Positions 53,701 through 62,700 of a DNA stretch of 64,000 bases are shown one piece after another. Made by a program: the position numbers and the translations under genes. Every line of letters begins with the position of its first letter. Within the stretch, counting starts at the first letter, position 1. The DNA is from Abyssibacter profundi. GTDB lineage: Bacteria; Pseudomonadota; Gammaproteobacteria; Nevskiales; OUC007. The notes below the pieces were generated by a model, which was given only the letters and a program-made list of their open reading frames with translations, had not been told where the DNA came from and did no database searches. The stretch spans positions 17,158 to 81,157 of the forward strand of contig NZ_QEQK01000015.1 in the NCBI RefSeq assembly GCF_003151135.1, given 5' to 3'.

Positions 53701-55010
53701 CCGTTTGCAGCCGAAGCAGAGGCACTGATGATGGTCAGGGTGTCGCCATCGGCATCGCTGTCATTATCCAACACCGCAATGCCGGTCAGCGGCGTGTCCT
53801 GGTTGGTGGTGGCACTGTCATCGTTGGCCACGGGCGGTGTATTGCTGGGACTGGTTACGTTGACCGTCACGGTCGCGGTATCGCTGCCGCCGTTGCCATC
53901 GACGATGGTGTAGGTGAACTGCTCTGCGCCAACGAAATCCTGGGGCGGGGTGTAGTCGACGCCGCCGGTCGAGGCGATGGACGCTGTGCCGCCCGCGGTT
54001 GTGGGGCCCAGGCTTTCGATGACCAGCGTATCGCCATCGGCATCGCTGTCATTGGCAAGCACGTCGATGTTGATCCCGGCGCTGCCGGTTTCGACATTGA
54101 CGGTATCGTTTGCGGCCACCGGGTTGTTGTTGCTCGGCTGGAGTTCGCCACCGAGTGTTTCCGTATCCACCTGGACCAGCGTGGCATCTGGGAAGACGTT
54201 GAAATTGTTGTTTCGGAAGCGGCGAATCGCGTCGTTGAGATCAAAGCCGGTGGGCAGGGCTGGGCCGGCCTCGCCGACAATGACGGCCGTCTCACCGTTT
54301 TCCAGGCTGTCTAGCTGGCCATCGGAAAAGTCGAACAATACGGCATCGAGAATCGGGTAGGTTGGTAGGCTACCTAGTGAAATCGAGATGCTGTTCAGAT
54401 AGGTCGCAAAGCCGCCCAGTGCCAAGGCGTAGGCAACTTCTGCGTCGCTTGCGGTCGGATCGGGGGCAATCGGGTCGGTGGGCAGCACGGCCACCGGGTC
54501 GAAGCCCAGTGCATCGCTGGCCTGCGATTGAGACGCAGCAAACACGCTGGCGAAGTTGGTGCCGGCGGCTTCACGGACAGCGCGCTGGTACACCATTTGG
54601 GAAAACGGTGTCAGCGCCAGGGCGCTCTGTTCCGCAGGGAGCAGGGCGCGTAGCCCCTGACCTTCGGCGAGCTGGATCTGACGTCTTAACTGCGGGTCAG
54701 CCTCGGGGTCGCCCTCGTCGATGTACCGTCCCCCACTGGAGATCAGCAGCAAGGGGCCTTCCGCTGGGCGCTGGGCAAAGCTGAAGCTGCCATCGGCGGA
54801 GGTTGTGGTGGTGGCCAGTGCTTCGCCGGTTGGCAGGCCAGCGGCATCGATGGCAAAGGCCTCGATCGTGGCCTCAGCCAAGGGGCCTTTCGCGGCCTTG
54901 CCGGTCACGCCAGCGGCGGGCGACGATGCGCCACCCCCGCAGGCCGAGAGCGCCGCCGCGCTGATGAATGCGAGCGGAAGTAGCCGGTTGCGGGGGCTCA
55001 ATACGATCAT
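47724..55010 (-). CDS. Giant (2428-residue) multidomain surface lipoprotein
   Basis: The N-terminus is a lipoprotein signal ending LSAC (Cys24), with Gly at +2 favouring the outer membrane. Regions: a small beta domain (about 30-105); an Ala-rich helical part; four Asn/Asp-rich cadherin-like repeats (295-676) with VLANDSDADGDTL-type calcium motifs; an Ig-like repeat (677-768); a long unrecognised stretch (about 770-1235); a PKD-like domain (to about 1320); another unrecognised stretch; a CHRD domain (about 1632-1752); thrombospondin type 3 repeats (DSDGDGAGDGLE, about 1754-1817); and a right-handed beta-helix (about 1827-2270). The function is unknown; adhesion or matrix binding is plausible. 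The start overlaps the FecR gene stop (ATGA). Confidence 0.9.
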   Translation of the reverse strand: MIVLSPRNRLLPLAFISAAALSACGGGASSPAAGVTGKAAKGPLAEATIEAFAIDAAGLPTGEALATTTTSADGSFSFAQRPAEGPLLLISSGGRYIDEGDPEADPQLRRQIQLAEGQGLRALLPAEQSALALTPFSQMVYQRAVREAAGTNFASVFAASQSQASDALGFDPVAVLPTDPIAPDPTASDAEVAYALALGGFATYLNSISISLGSLPTYPILDAVLFDFSDGQLDSLENGETAVIVGEAGPALPTGFDLNDAIRRFRNNNFNVFPDATLVQVDTETLGGELQPSNNNPVAANDTVNVETGSAGINIDVLANDSDADGDTLVIESLGPTTAGGTASIASTGGVDYTPPQDFVGAEQFTYTIVDGNGGSDTATVTVNVTSPSNTPPVANDDSATTNQDTPLTGIAVLDNDSDADGDTLTIISASASAANGGSVSISGSGTTLDYSPATGFSGTDTVDYTISDGAAQASATLTITVNAVNQPPTAADDAATTPEDTAVSIEVLGNDTDSDGTLDATSVVIETVPNSGTALAQSDGTVTYTPAPNASGTVTFTYSVADDQGLRSAPAQVTVNVTPVNDPPTALDDSGALDEDSSINIEVLANDSDPDDGLDTSSVQIVSGPQQGVTTVESNGTVSYAPDANANGSDSFTYSVADLAGLRSSATVSLTINPVNDAPVISGTPQLVTETGNNYNFIPTASDIDGDPLVFSITNQPAWASFDTANGTLSGTPAESDAGTYENIVISVDDGAGGTAALPAFTLEVQLRSAETSFNTAFIELNYAAGAEDGQFGLFSVFQDFGFYDIQPPVDGVSTVTFGPFSSLNEGEIVAQPQSYFLNHFPPEVDPAETQSMQVNASGVLSLFAPYVEELDSGQQTFERETAFGLYIRPSTPDMYVLGVSERDEVFDAADSDEDGTLDYLNANRKREDGASFALELALRQSEAFEVSRLEGDYGFVGLGILMEAGPVESTAFIVEQRIANDGSTTGDDRFAAETMRYDPFASPVTQISSEDGPDPAFVTQYSANANGTVSAEFTDGGAPAGSATGLASPDGSILVLQESILTGDSVEPTSIEQFIQIGLRRTAAAPVVSGQQFRVDALAMERQASDQESYGYLLRSATLNFGTDNSCQLSFREGLSLFIAGRRDDTAAFSDLPGVEGPVETMACTYSTDVGGRLLIDFAGDATDPSSTLFEGFVSETGEVLALRGHRDEPGAFHQRWLMLGALDQGYTGLDNRQPAISITADAASVPAGGSINLTATATDPDSQNVDIRWIASAGSFTTQTGGATTWIAPSVGSGTTLLTAEASDGDRIAIDDVVVSWGLSELPRTRAAVQYNLAQSIESGLVDPSDIIHGWFGFTPLQVFESDLPTCSTGSVSSNFDDADASGTITAGDTATIVFSNCEILDQEPIIDAIYDGTLRFDIEVADQSVEHLPNVEPGTATGNERNYQWRITGIDYTESEDGCTSTQNLSGQLASYAVGETGEFYSIEDGGVEQTASTLCEDQSSTQTRVLVPFRLAVQIDFDADQHTVETSYRLQVEDGDGFRIVDSEYETDPGTAVTGPLDTFALSSQAKPEDPTAGVTHYVNHLDGVSARIDSNPASIDIAVDEDGNGQEDSTFESHWDWLDTMRIIFPVGLTGDQEVPPVSTAGNGFGFVVLHLHDSGNLLIDVDVFVSNMVPTAAHLHEAPFGQNGDVVFPLSPAPEDANRYLLSGASVTQTQIDTILAGGWYLNVHSDAHPGGEIRGQLTDGEGDDLGVQDKDSDGVSDSDEVNVYGTDPNNPDSDFDGISDGDEIFGTGTDPNNPDSDGDGAGDGLEVSVGSRADLANIVRYVSSTRGAPGNNGQSWAEAFEGHLDVETDNENGRDSSTPVFYLYESGQYVGTFKLGSNDTSRGFIVVAGGLGPDDHIPDTATVFTSLGEGSAAIIDNANDITLTGIKFTDGVATQGGGLDIGPTAMSTVVLDSVEVVGNQAQFGGGIHVASGSTVTVTVSDIHNNQAIAFDSVARGGGIAVSDGVVNVEYSTIRGNQVDGGFSTGAVSEGGGLYAAPTTPTINTTTLSVLGSVIANNRTGDAGFGTDLGGGLFASNAEIIEIFDSEILSNRAGSQGGGLYLADSTSANFVTNNLIVGNASVNQPGGGLFVSRASTGQTQIANNTVALNQVLLTEGAGGVQSTSETTGLELRDNIFWLNDDSDLAANAGSQNYAGPTTDSGDFTTGHLIEYNNIEDVLTTGTPIGSNDLVTSVGGNAALANPDFLGSFYLNEGSTSIDFDTTRTASDFGLGGSTTRFDGAVDEGALDLGYHVFFGQGSQTPDAANPESTMLTCNQDGSEQREVVFRPTLFGGETGSGHAFVVGVSSPDGVGVQGRTALDPLSDSNSTYAIDLGDGRYAVEVFSEFTSGSFTVSLSFGLAQEAVEDFVVNYDYSGCRGGQTR
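52983..54128 (-). repeat. Four cadherin-like repeats in the giant lipoprotein
   Basis: Residues 295-676 contain four units of about 95 residues, each starting N.PP(V/T)A.DD and carrying VL.ND(S/T)D.D as a calcium-binding style motif and FTY.(I/V).D near the end. Copies three and four are the most alike. Such arrays form stiff, calcium-stabilised stalks in bacterial adhesins. Confidence 0.85.
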
Positions 55011-56557
55011 GGTGAAGGCTCTCCGAAGACGGCGCCGCCGGTGACGGAGTCGGTGCCGTTGGTGAGGTTGTAGATCAGTCCGGCGCCATCGGGTGTGCCG
55101 TTGTTGTTGCCGTCGCCGATAAAGAAGCCATCGAAGATGCCGCTGTTGCCGGCGGTTTCGCCGTTCACCGACACGGTGTCGTAGGTGCCGGAGAACAGGT
55201 TGCTGTCGTCGGTTAGGGTGCCGGAGCCGGAGGCATTCCAGACGGTGTCAGCAATCGCCAGATCAATCACGCTGTCGACCGTCCGTTCGGTGAAGTTCGC
55301 AGACAGCGAGGCCGAACCCAGTACACCGACGTTGCCGTTGCCGTCAGTGGGATTGGTATTGCCGACCAGGGTGTAGCTGGCGGTTCCGGTGATGGGCAAG
55401 ACCGGCTCGTCGCCGGTGGGTCCAACAATGTAGTGCAGGCTTTGGCTGGTCAGATCCAGGTTTTCTGTGGCGCCGCCTTCGATCGCGATAGTGGCCACGC
55501 CGTCCGCCCAGCGTCCCCAGCGGATCTCGGTGTTCGGATCAAAGCCCGTATTGGTGACGGCCGCGGTTCCGACGTCGTAACTGGCCGCTCCATCCGGGTG
55601 GCCCGCCACAAACCCGGTCACATCACCTGATTCTTCGATGACCACCGCGCGTGAGAGTGCGGCTGTCGTGAATCCGCTCGACTCGCGATAAGGCCCCGCG
55701 CCGGTCGCCACCGGTGTGACCGGGTCCGGCTCAGGGTCCGGATCGGGATCATCGTCGCGGTCCAATTCCTCCGGGTCATCGGTGGATGCGACCTCGACCG
55801 GGCGGCGCTGATCAGTCTGATCCTTGTCCTCACCTTGACCGTTCCCCTGGCCCTCGGATTCGCCTCGACCGCCCAGAATCAATGTGGAGGTATCGTCTGT
55901 GCCGCCAAACGCTTCAGGCGGCTCGTCGAAACCGGTGACTTCACCCTCGTCATTGACCAGGCCGAACGAGAACTGCTGGCCGTCTCCGAAACTGGTGGTG
56001 CCCCCGGGTAGCAGCACATCGATGGCGCCGTCCCAGACCGCGAGAAAGAGTTCGCCATTGATGAGTTGAATTTCAAAATGCGTGCCGCGGATGCCGATGG
56101 TCGCGACCGGGGTCTTGATCTGGTACGCCTCTTTGTCCGCCTTGCCGATCAGGCCCGTAATGGTCCGGAACCCGCCCTTGAGCAGGCTCATAAAGGCCCG
56201 GCCATTGCTGCGGGTTCGGACGATGGGGGCATCGGGCTCGGCTGGGGCAGGGGCTTGCGCAGCTGGCGCCGGAGCCTCTTCGACCGCGTAGTCGGTTAGC
56301 TCGAAGCGTGAATCCGGCTTCAGGGTGATGACAGCACCGTCATCCATGCGGACATGCATGCGGCCGGACAAGCCGGTCACCAGCGTGTCGCCGGACTCGA
56401 GTTGCTGGCCCCGCTGCGCGGCGATCGCTGACTGGCCACGTTCGATGGACGCACCGCCCAGTACGAACATGACCTTGCCGACGCCGGCAAAGGCCGGAGC
56501 GGTCATGAGAAGGAGAACGAAGGCCGCGCAGACGCGGTTGAGATGTGCTCGGAGCAT
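55007..56557 (-). CDS. FecR-domain protein with a TbpB-like C-terminal barrel
   Basis: A 516-residue exported protein. A signal peptide ends in TAPAFA-G. The FecR domain (about 27-190) includes GQQLESGDTLVTGLSGRMHV, MDDGAVITLKPDSRFEL and TPVATIGIRGTHFEI, the usual FecR motifs. An acidic Asp/Glu/Pro linker (about 205-280) follows. The C-terminus (about 290-516) ends in strands such as GSASLSANFTERTVD, GNSGIFDGFFIGDG, GAGLIYNL and VTGGAVFGE, which look like the small barrel of transferrin-binding protein B, a type of domain exported by Slam. No membrane anchor or sigma partner is present, so it is not a classical FecR regulator. It lies between the barrel gene and the lipoprotein gene. Confidence 0.82.
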   Translation of the reverse strand: MLRAHLNRVCAAFVLLLMTAPAFAGVGKVMFVLGGASIERGQSAIAAQRGQQLESGDTLVTGLSGRMHVRMDDGAVITLKPDSRFELTDYAVEEAPAPAAQAPAPAEPDAPIVRTRSNGRAFMSLLKGGFRTITGLIGKADKEAYQIKTPVATIGIRGTHFEIQLINGELFLAVWDGAIDVLLPGGTTSFGDGQQFSFGLVNDEGEVTGFDEPPEAFGGTDDTSTLILGGRGESEGQGNGQGEDKDQTDQRRPVEVASTDDPEELDRDDDPDPDPEPDPVTPVATGAGPYRESSGFTTAALSRAVVIEESGDVTGFVAGHPDGAASYDVGTAAVTNTGFDPNTEIRWGRWADGVATIAIEGGATENLDLTSQSLHYIVGPTGDEPVLPITGTASYTLVGNTNPTDGNGNVGVLGSASLSANFTERTVDSVIDLAIADTVWNASGSGTLTDDSNLFSGTYDTVSVNGETAGNSGIFDGFFIGDGNNNGTPDGAGLIYNLTNGTDSVTGGAVFGEPSP

Positions 56558-56570
56558 GGTTGTTCCCCGT

Positions 56571-58370
56571 TTAGAATCCGCGCGACGCAGTAAATCCGAT
56601 CACGACCCGGTCGTACTTGAACAGCGTCACAGTTGAATCGTTGTCGATGTATCGGGCATTCGGTGTGAAAACCCAGCCATCGGGCAGCAGCTTGTGCCAG
56701 GCGGCGCTGGCTTCGAGCGAGAATTGCTCGTCCTCGCGGCGCATGCCGAAGAACGGATCTGGGTAGTCGGCATCAAGCCAGCCCAAAGAGGTATTGATTC
56801 TGAGGTCCGGCAAGGTCTGCCAGCTCAGCGTGGCGCGCAAGGCCGTCAGATCACGCGAGTAATCGGAGCCGGGTTCGCGCGCCTCATCTTCACCCAGTGA
56901 CAGCGCCATTCCGACCAGCACGCGAGGGGCGGGTTGCCAGCGTGCGGCGAATGTGGCCGACAACTGGTTGACGTCGCGACTCTGGATGGCGTCGTTGAAT
57001 CGCAGCGTGCCGCTGCGCAGCGCGCCGGTGAAGGCGGCCGATTCCAGTGCATAGCCGGCGCTGAGCGTGGAGGCCGCGCCCCGGTTGTTGTAGCTCTGGT
57101 CGATCAGGCCGTAGTGATACTCGTTGCCGAGGGCGACGAAGACCTGATCCCAGCGCTTGGCCACCTGGAAATAGGCGCGCATCAACGTGTGGTCGACAAA
57201 GCTGGCATCGGTGTGATGGCGATGGTCCAGACCGGCACCGCCGGTCAATTCCATGTCGTAGTCCAGCGGATACTTGGCCGTCACGCCCGCGCCGGCGCCA
57301 ATGAACGGGGAATCGGTTTCCTGGTTCTGTGGGTCCAGCTCGAACCCCAGGAACTGATTATCGGTTGTTGATGCGTTGACGTTGGTGTCGAATCCGGCTG
57401 TGGTGCGCACCGAGGCCGTCCACCACTTGTTCTCAACCCGCTCACGCTCGGCCAGCGCGGACATGGCGCGGTCCAGCGTTGCCATCGCAGACTTGGGCGG
57501 GTTCATGGCCCGGACCCGTTCAAACTCGGCACGGGCGCGCTGGTTGTTGCCCAACGCCATGTGCGCAAGCCCCAGCTCAAGGCGGGCACCTGCGAAATTG
57601 GGCTTGAGGTACACGACGCGCTGCAGTGCAAACACCGCATGGTTGTATTGGCCGGCATCCAGGGCGCTGGCGCCAAAGGCGTAATCGAAGCGCGGGTTGC
57701 CGCCGTAGGTGCCCAGTTCCGGCAGCAACAAATCGAACGCGGCCTGGGCGTTGCCGACGCTACGCAGACGATTCGCCTCGTCGATCAGACGATCGAGCGC
57801 GGCCGGGGGCGTGGTGGAATCGGCAGGCCGGTCGCTGGCAGTCGCGCTCGCTGCTGCGCTCGTCGGCGCTGATTGCTCGGCAGTTGGCGGGGCACTTGGT
57901 GTCCCGGTGGCCGGCGGGGTTGGAGAGGGCGCCGCCGCCACGCCGGCAGTCGCGGGTTGGGCGACCGAGGCTTGCGGTAAATCGGTCCCAGAATCGCTGG
58001 CAGCGCCTGGCTCAGAGGATGGCTGCGCAGTCGCGACAGGCGGTGTTGACCGTTGCGAGGCGGGCAGGTCTTGTCGCTCCGCCAGCTCGCGCGCGGCATG
58101 GGGGGCGGGCAGGACCAGGGCGACGTCAGCGCGGAGCTGACGGGTATCGCCGATAAAGGCTTGGGGATTGGCCGCGTGCAGCGCTTCTAAGAGTTCGAAG
58201 CGGGTCAGCCCGGGATAGCGCGGTTTGAGTTCAGACACGATGCCCCAGAGCGTTTGCCCTCGCTGCACCGGCCCATAGAGTTCGGGCGCCTGGGCCCCCA
58301 CAGATGGCATGGCCGTCGCCATGCCCGCGCCGAGCGTGACTGCCCACGCGCCTGGAAATCGTATTCGCAC
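56571..58370 (-). CDS. Slam-like outer membrane protein with FimV/LysM and TPR regions
   Basis: A 599-residue protein. After a signal peptide (ending near VGAQA) comes a FimV-type LysM region, [20 protein letters not shown] to NPQAFIGD. A low-complexity Ala/Pro/Thr stretch (about 110-200) and TPR helices (about 205-330: [20 protein letters not shown]) follow. The last 255 residues look like an outer-membrane beta-barrel, starting [17 protein letters not shown] and ending in a terminal Phe (GFTASRGF), as barrel proteins usually do. TPR plus barrel resembles Slam (DUF560), which moves lipoproteins to the surface; the FimV-like part is unusual there. The start is a GTG at 58370 after AGGGGCTAAGG, with a good promoter upstream. 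Confidence 0.75.
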   Translation of the reverse strand: MRIRFPGAWAVTLGAGMATAMPSVGAQAPELYGPVQRGQTLWGIVSELKPRYPGLTRFELLEALHAANPQAFIGDTRQLRADVALVLPAPHAARELAERQDLPASQRSTPPVATAQPSSEPGAASDSGTDLPQASVAQPATAGVAAAPSPTPPATGTPSAPPTAEQSAPTSAAASATASDRPADSTTPPAALDRLIDEANRLRSVGNAQAAFDLLLPELGTYGGNPRFDYAFGASALDAGQYNHAVFALQRVVYLKPNFAGARLELGLAHMALGNNQRARAEFERVRAMNPPKSAMATLDRAMSALAERERVENKWWTASVRTTAGFDTNVNASTTDNQFLGFELDPQNQETDSPFIGAGAGVTAKYPLDYDMELTGGAGLDHRHHTDASFVDHTLMRAYFQVAKRWDQVFVALGNEYHYGLIDQSYNNRGAASTLSAGYALESAAFTGALRSGTLRFNDAIQSRDVNQLSATFAARWQPAPRVLVGMALSLGEDEAREPGSDYSRDLTALRATLSWQTLPDLRINTSLGWLDADYPDPFFGMRREDEQFSLEASAAWHKLLPDGWVFTPNARYIDNDSTVTLFKYDRVVIGFTASRGF

Positions 58371-58406
58371 CCTTAGCCCCTGTAGTGTCCCCGAGCGGTG
58401 ACACAG

Positions 58407-58435
58407 GTTATAGACCCGCGTTCGGCCGGTTGCAA
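58407..58435 (-). promoter_or_regulatory. Sigma-70 promoter of the three-gene surface cassette
   Basis: On the minus strand: TTGCAA (58435-58430), a 17-base spacer, TATAAC (58412-58407). Transcription would start near 58400, about 30 bases before the GTG of the barrel-protein gene. Confidence 0.75.
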
Positions 58436-58478
58436 ACAACTGCGTCTCAAAAAAACCTGATGTCTCCCCGAGGTGATT

Positions 58479-58487
58479 TGCTACAAT
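58479..58487 (+). promoter_or_regulatory. Candidate extended -10 promoter before carA
   Basis: TGCTACAAT is an extended -10 element (TG, one base, TACAAT) without a recognisable -35. It lies 71 bases before the chosen carA start and would give carAB its own promoter now that it is separated from dapB. Confidence 0.45.
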
Positions 58488-58558
58488 TTCGTCCTACGTC
58501 TGTAGCGCGCAGGAATCCCGTTGCGATTGTTCGAACTTGCCCAGCCCGGGGTCATCCC

Positions 58559-59671
58559 GTGCTAAGGCCGGCCGTACTCGGCCTGGCGACCGGAGATGTT
58601 TTCCGCGGAGTTGCCATTGGAGCGTCCGGCTCTTCAGTCGGCGAAGTCGTTTTCAATACCGCGATGACGGGGTATCAGGAGATTTGCTCCGATCCGTCAT
58701 ACCGGCAGCAGATGGTCACGCTGACCTATCCGCATGTCGGCAACGTCGGTGCCAATCCAGAGGACCAGGAATCAGCCATCGCGCAGGTGGCGGGCCTGAT
58801 CATCCGTGAGCGTCCCCGTACGCCCAGCAATTGGCGGTCGGCGGAAACGCTGCCCGCCTACCTGGAGCGGCTGGGCGTGGTCGGCATTGCGGAAATCGAC
58901 ACACGCAGGCTGACCCGAATACTCCGAGATCAGGGGGCGCAGAGCGGGTGTATCGTCACCGATACGGATGATGCCGACTTGGCGGTGGAGCGCGCCCGCG
59001 CGTTCTCGGGCTTGGCCGGACTGGATCTGGCTCAGGAGGTTACCACCGACGAAGTGTTCCAGTGGGCGGAGCCGAGTTGGGGGCAGGCGACGCCTGAGCC
59101 CAAGCATCATGTCGTGGTGATGGATTACGGCGTCAAGCGCAATATCCTGCGACGTCTGGTCGATGTGGGCTGTCGCGTGACCGTCGTGCCGGCCAAGACC
59201 TCGTTGGAGGATGTGCTGGCCCACCAGCCGGATGGCGTCATGCTGTCGAATGGTCCCGGTGATCCGGAGCCCTGTGATTACGCGGTCGCCATTGCCCGCC
59301 AGCTCATGGAGCAGCGTGTCCCCGTTATGGGCATCTGTCTGGGGCACCAGATACTGGGGCTGGCCTGCGGCGGGCGCACGACCAAGATGAAGTTCGGTCA
59401 CCACGGCGCCAACCACCCGGTGCGGGATGAGCGTTCCGGGCAGGTGATGATCACCTCCCAGAATCACGGCTTTGCCGTGGATGAGGCCAGCCTGCCGGAA
59501 ACCGTCCGGGTGACGCACCGGTCGCTGTTCGACGGCACCCTGCAGGGCATCGAACGCACGGATGTTCCCGCGTTTAGCTTTCAGGGGCATCCCGAGGCCA
59601 GCCCGGGCCCCCATGACCTGGCGCCGCTGTTCGAGCATTTCAGCGCCCTGATGGCGGCTAACCCCCGCTAG
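58559..59671 (+). CDS. carA: Carbamoyl-phosphate synthase small subunit CarA
   Basis: A 370-residue glutamine amidotransferase subunit that passes ammonia to CarB for pyrimidine and arginine synthesis. [38 protein letters not shown] and the class I amidotransferase site [16 protein letters not shown] (with catalytic Cys) and [11 protein letters not shown] are conserved. I chose the GTG at 58559 ([17 protein letters not shown]), which aligns with the usual start and follows GGGG; upstream in-frame ATGs would add unrelated sequence and overlap the promoter region. Confidence 0.94.
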   Translation: MLRPAVLGLATGDVFRGVAIGASGSSVGEVVFNTAMTGYQEICSDPSYRQQMVTLTYPHVGNVGANPEDQESAIAQVAGLIIRERPRTPSNWRSAETLPAYLERLGVVGIAEIDTRRLTRILRDQGAQSGCIVTDTDDADLAVERARAFSGLAGLDLAQEVTTDEVFQWAEPSWGQATPEPKHHVVVMDYGVKRNILRRLVDVGCRVTVVPAKTSLEDVLAHQPDGVMLSNGPGDPEPCDYAVAIARQLMEQRVPVMGICLGHQILGLACGGRTTKMKFGHHGANHPVRDERSGQVMITSQNHGFAVDEASLPETVRVTHRSLFDGTLQGIERTDVPAFSFQGHPEASPGPHDLAPLFEHFSALMAANPR

Positions 59672-59705
59672 TTCCTCTCACGTCCAGACCCGAACGTAAA
59701 GACGC

Positions 59706-62700
59706 ATGCCGAAACGCACAGATATCAACTCCATCCTGGTCATTGGTGCGGGACCGATCGTGATCGGCCAGGCCTGCGAGTTTGACTACTCCGGCACGCA
59801 GGCCTGCAAGGCGCTGCGTGAGGAGGGATTCCGGGTCATCCTGGTGAACTCGAACCCGGCCACGATCATGACCGACCCGGATTCCGCCGATGCCATCTAC
59901 ATCGAGCCGGTGGAGTGGAAGGCGGTGTCCAAGGTTATCGAGCGCGAAAAGCCCGACGCGCTGCTGCCGACCATGGGTGGGCAGACCGCGCTGAACTGTG
60001 CGCTGGACCTGGCCCGCGAAGGCGTGCTCGATGCGAATGGCGTGCAGCTAATCGGTGCGAGCATCGACGCCATTGACATGGCCGAAGATCGTGAACGCTT
60101 CCGCAAGGCGATGGACGATATCGGGTTGGCCTCTGCCCAGTCCGAATTGGCGCACAGCATGGAAGAGGCCCGCAAGATTCAGGCGGACCTCGGGTTCCCG
60201 GTCATCATCCGGCCGTCATTCACGATGGGCGGCTCGGGTGGCGGCATTGCCTACAACATCGCCGAGTTCGAAGAGATCGTGAAGCGTGGGCTGGACATGT
60301 CGCCCACCCACGAAGTGCTGCTCGAAGAGTCGTTGCTCGGCTGGAAGGAATTCGAGATGGAAGTGGTCCGCGACAAGGCGGACAACTGCATCATCATCTG
60401 CGCGATCGAAAACCTCGATCCCATGGGCGTCCATACCGGTGATTCGATCACCGTTGCGCCGGCGCAGACGCTCACCGACAAGGAATATCAGATCATGCGC
60501 GACGCCTCCCTGGCGGTGTTGCGCAAGATCGGCGTGGAAACGGGGGGCTCCAACGTCCAGTTCGCGGTGAATCCGCAGGATGGGCGCCTGGTCATCATCG
60601 AAATGAACCCGCGGGTATCGCGTTCATCGGCGCTGGCGTCCAAGGCCACCGGCTTCCCGATTGCCAAGGTCGCCGCGAAGCTGGCGGTCGGCTACACGCT
60701 GGATGAACTGGCCAACGACATGACCGGCGGCGTGACGCCGGCCAGCTTCGAGCCGACCATCGACTACGTGGTGACGAAGATTCCGCGTTTCGCCTTCGAG
60801 AAGTTCCCGATGGCGGATGATCGACTGACCACGCAGATGAAGTCGGTGGGCGAGGCCATGGCCATCGGCCGTAATTTCCAGGAGTCGTTCCAGAAAGCTT
60901 TACGCAGTCTGGAGATCGACGCGGACGGTCTGGACGAAAAGCATGATTTGTCCGATCCCGAGGCCGCGCGCTCGGAGCTGGTTGAGGCCATGACCACCCC
61001 GCGCGCCGATCGTATCTGGTCGGTTGCTGACGGCTTCCGCGCCGGCATGACCTTGTCTGAGGTGCATGCCGCGACCTCCATCGATCCCTGGTTCCTGGAT
61101 CAGATCGAGGAACTGGTTGCGAGCGAACAGGCGCTGGTGGGTCGGACGTTGGCCGAGTTAGATGCGGTCGAGATGCGCCAGCTCAAGCGCATGGGCTTTT
61201 CGGATCGCCGACTGGCCAAGCTGCTGGGTACGCAGGAAGAGGCCGTGCGTTCGCGCCGGCATCAGTTCGAGATCCGGCCGGTCTACAAACGCGTGGATAC
61301 CTGTGCCGCAGAATTCCCGTCAGCCACGGCCTACATGTATTCGACCTACGACGAGGAATGTGAAGCCAAGCCTTCAGACCGGAAGAAGGTCATGGTGCTG
61401 GGCGGTGGCCCGAACCGCATCGGGCAGGGGATTGAATTCGATTATTGCTGTGTCCACGCCTCGCTGTCGCTGCGCGAGGACGGGTACGAGACCATCATGG
61501 TCAACTGCAATCCTGAAACGGTCTCCACCGACTATGACGTCTCGGATCGGCTGTTCTTCGAACCGCTGACCTTTGAAGATGTCATGGAGATTATCGATAT
61601 CGAACAACCGGCCGGCGTGATCGTGCAGTACGGTGGGCAGACACCACTTAAACTGGCACGTCGGCTCGAGGCCGCGGGTGCGCCGATTGTTGGCACCAGC
61701 CCCGATTCCATCGACCTCGCCGAAGACCGCGATCGCTTCCAACAGCTTGTCGAGCGCCTGGAGCTGCGCCAGCCGGCGAATCGTACGGCACGGTCCGAGG
61801 CCGAAGCGCTGCGTCTGGCGGCCCATGTCGGCTATCCCATGGTGGTTCGTCCCAGCTACGTGCTGGGTGGGCGCGCCATGGAAATCGTCTACGAGGATGT
61901 CGAGCTGGAGCGTTACATGCGCACGGCCGTCAAGGTGTCCAACGATGCGCCCGTGTTGCTGGATCGTTTCCTGGAAGATGCGGTCGAGGTGGATGTCGAC
62001 GCGATTTCCGATGGCGAGTCGGTGGTTGTTGCCGGGTTGCTGGAACATATCGAGCAGGCCGGCGTCCATAGCGGCGATTCGGCCTGTTCGCTGCCGCCGT
62101 ACTCGCTCTCCGATGCCGTACGCGCCGAAATCTGTCGTCAGGTCCAGGCCTTGGCCCGTGCGCTGCGGGTGGTGGGCCTGGTCAACGCCCAGTTCGCGGT
62201 GAAGGATGAGATGGTGTACCTGATCGAGGTCAATCCTCGGGCCTCGCGCACGGTGCCCTTCGTGTCCAAAGCTACGGGTCATCCGTTGGCGAAGATCGCC
62301 GCCCGCTGCATGCTGGGTCAGACACTGGACGAGCAGGGCATCCAGCACATCGACGCGCCGGAGTATTTCTCGGTCAAGGAATCCGTGTTCCCGTTTGCCA
62401 AGTTCCCCGGCGTGGACCCGATTCTCGGCCCTGAGATGAAATCCACCGGTGAGGTCATGGGCATTGGCCGGACCTTTGCCGAGGCCTTCGCGAAGTCGCT
62501 GACCGGTGCCGGCATGGACATCCCGCGCGAAGGGACGGTGTTCATCTCCGTGCGTGATGGCGACAAGCCGCAGTCCGTCGAGATGGCCCGCAAGCTGATC
62601 GAACACGGCATGCGCGTCGTCGCCACGCGAGGAACGGCTAACTACCTGCGTGAACAGGGTGTCGAGTGCACCCCGGTCAACAAGGTTAAGGAAGGTCGCC

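Noticed and set aside
52983..54128. Repeats considered as a CRISPR array or other DNA repeat array
   Set aside because: The units are about 285 bases, diverged and in frame with a protein; they are protein-domain repeats.
53397..54314. A 305-codon plus-strand frame inside the cadherin-like repeats of the giant gene
   Set aside because: Its repetitive Gly/Arg/Val sequence mirrors the repeats on the other strand; the lipoprotein frame is continuous and domain-rich.
47683..58558. Mobile element carrying the surface cassette
   Set aside because: No integrase, transposase, flanking direct repeat, tRNA target or obvious base-composition break is visible at either end, so I describe an insertion relative to known gene order but not a mobile element.
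58385..58558. Longer CarA N-terminus starting at 58385 or 58460
   Set aside because: The extra residues do not resemble CarA and would overlap the -10 element TACAAT and the divergent promoter; the GTG at 58559 gives the normal start.
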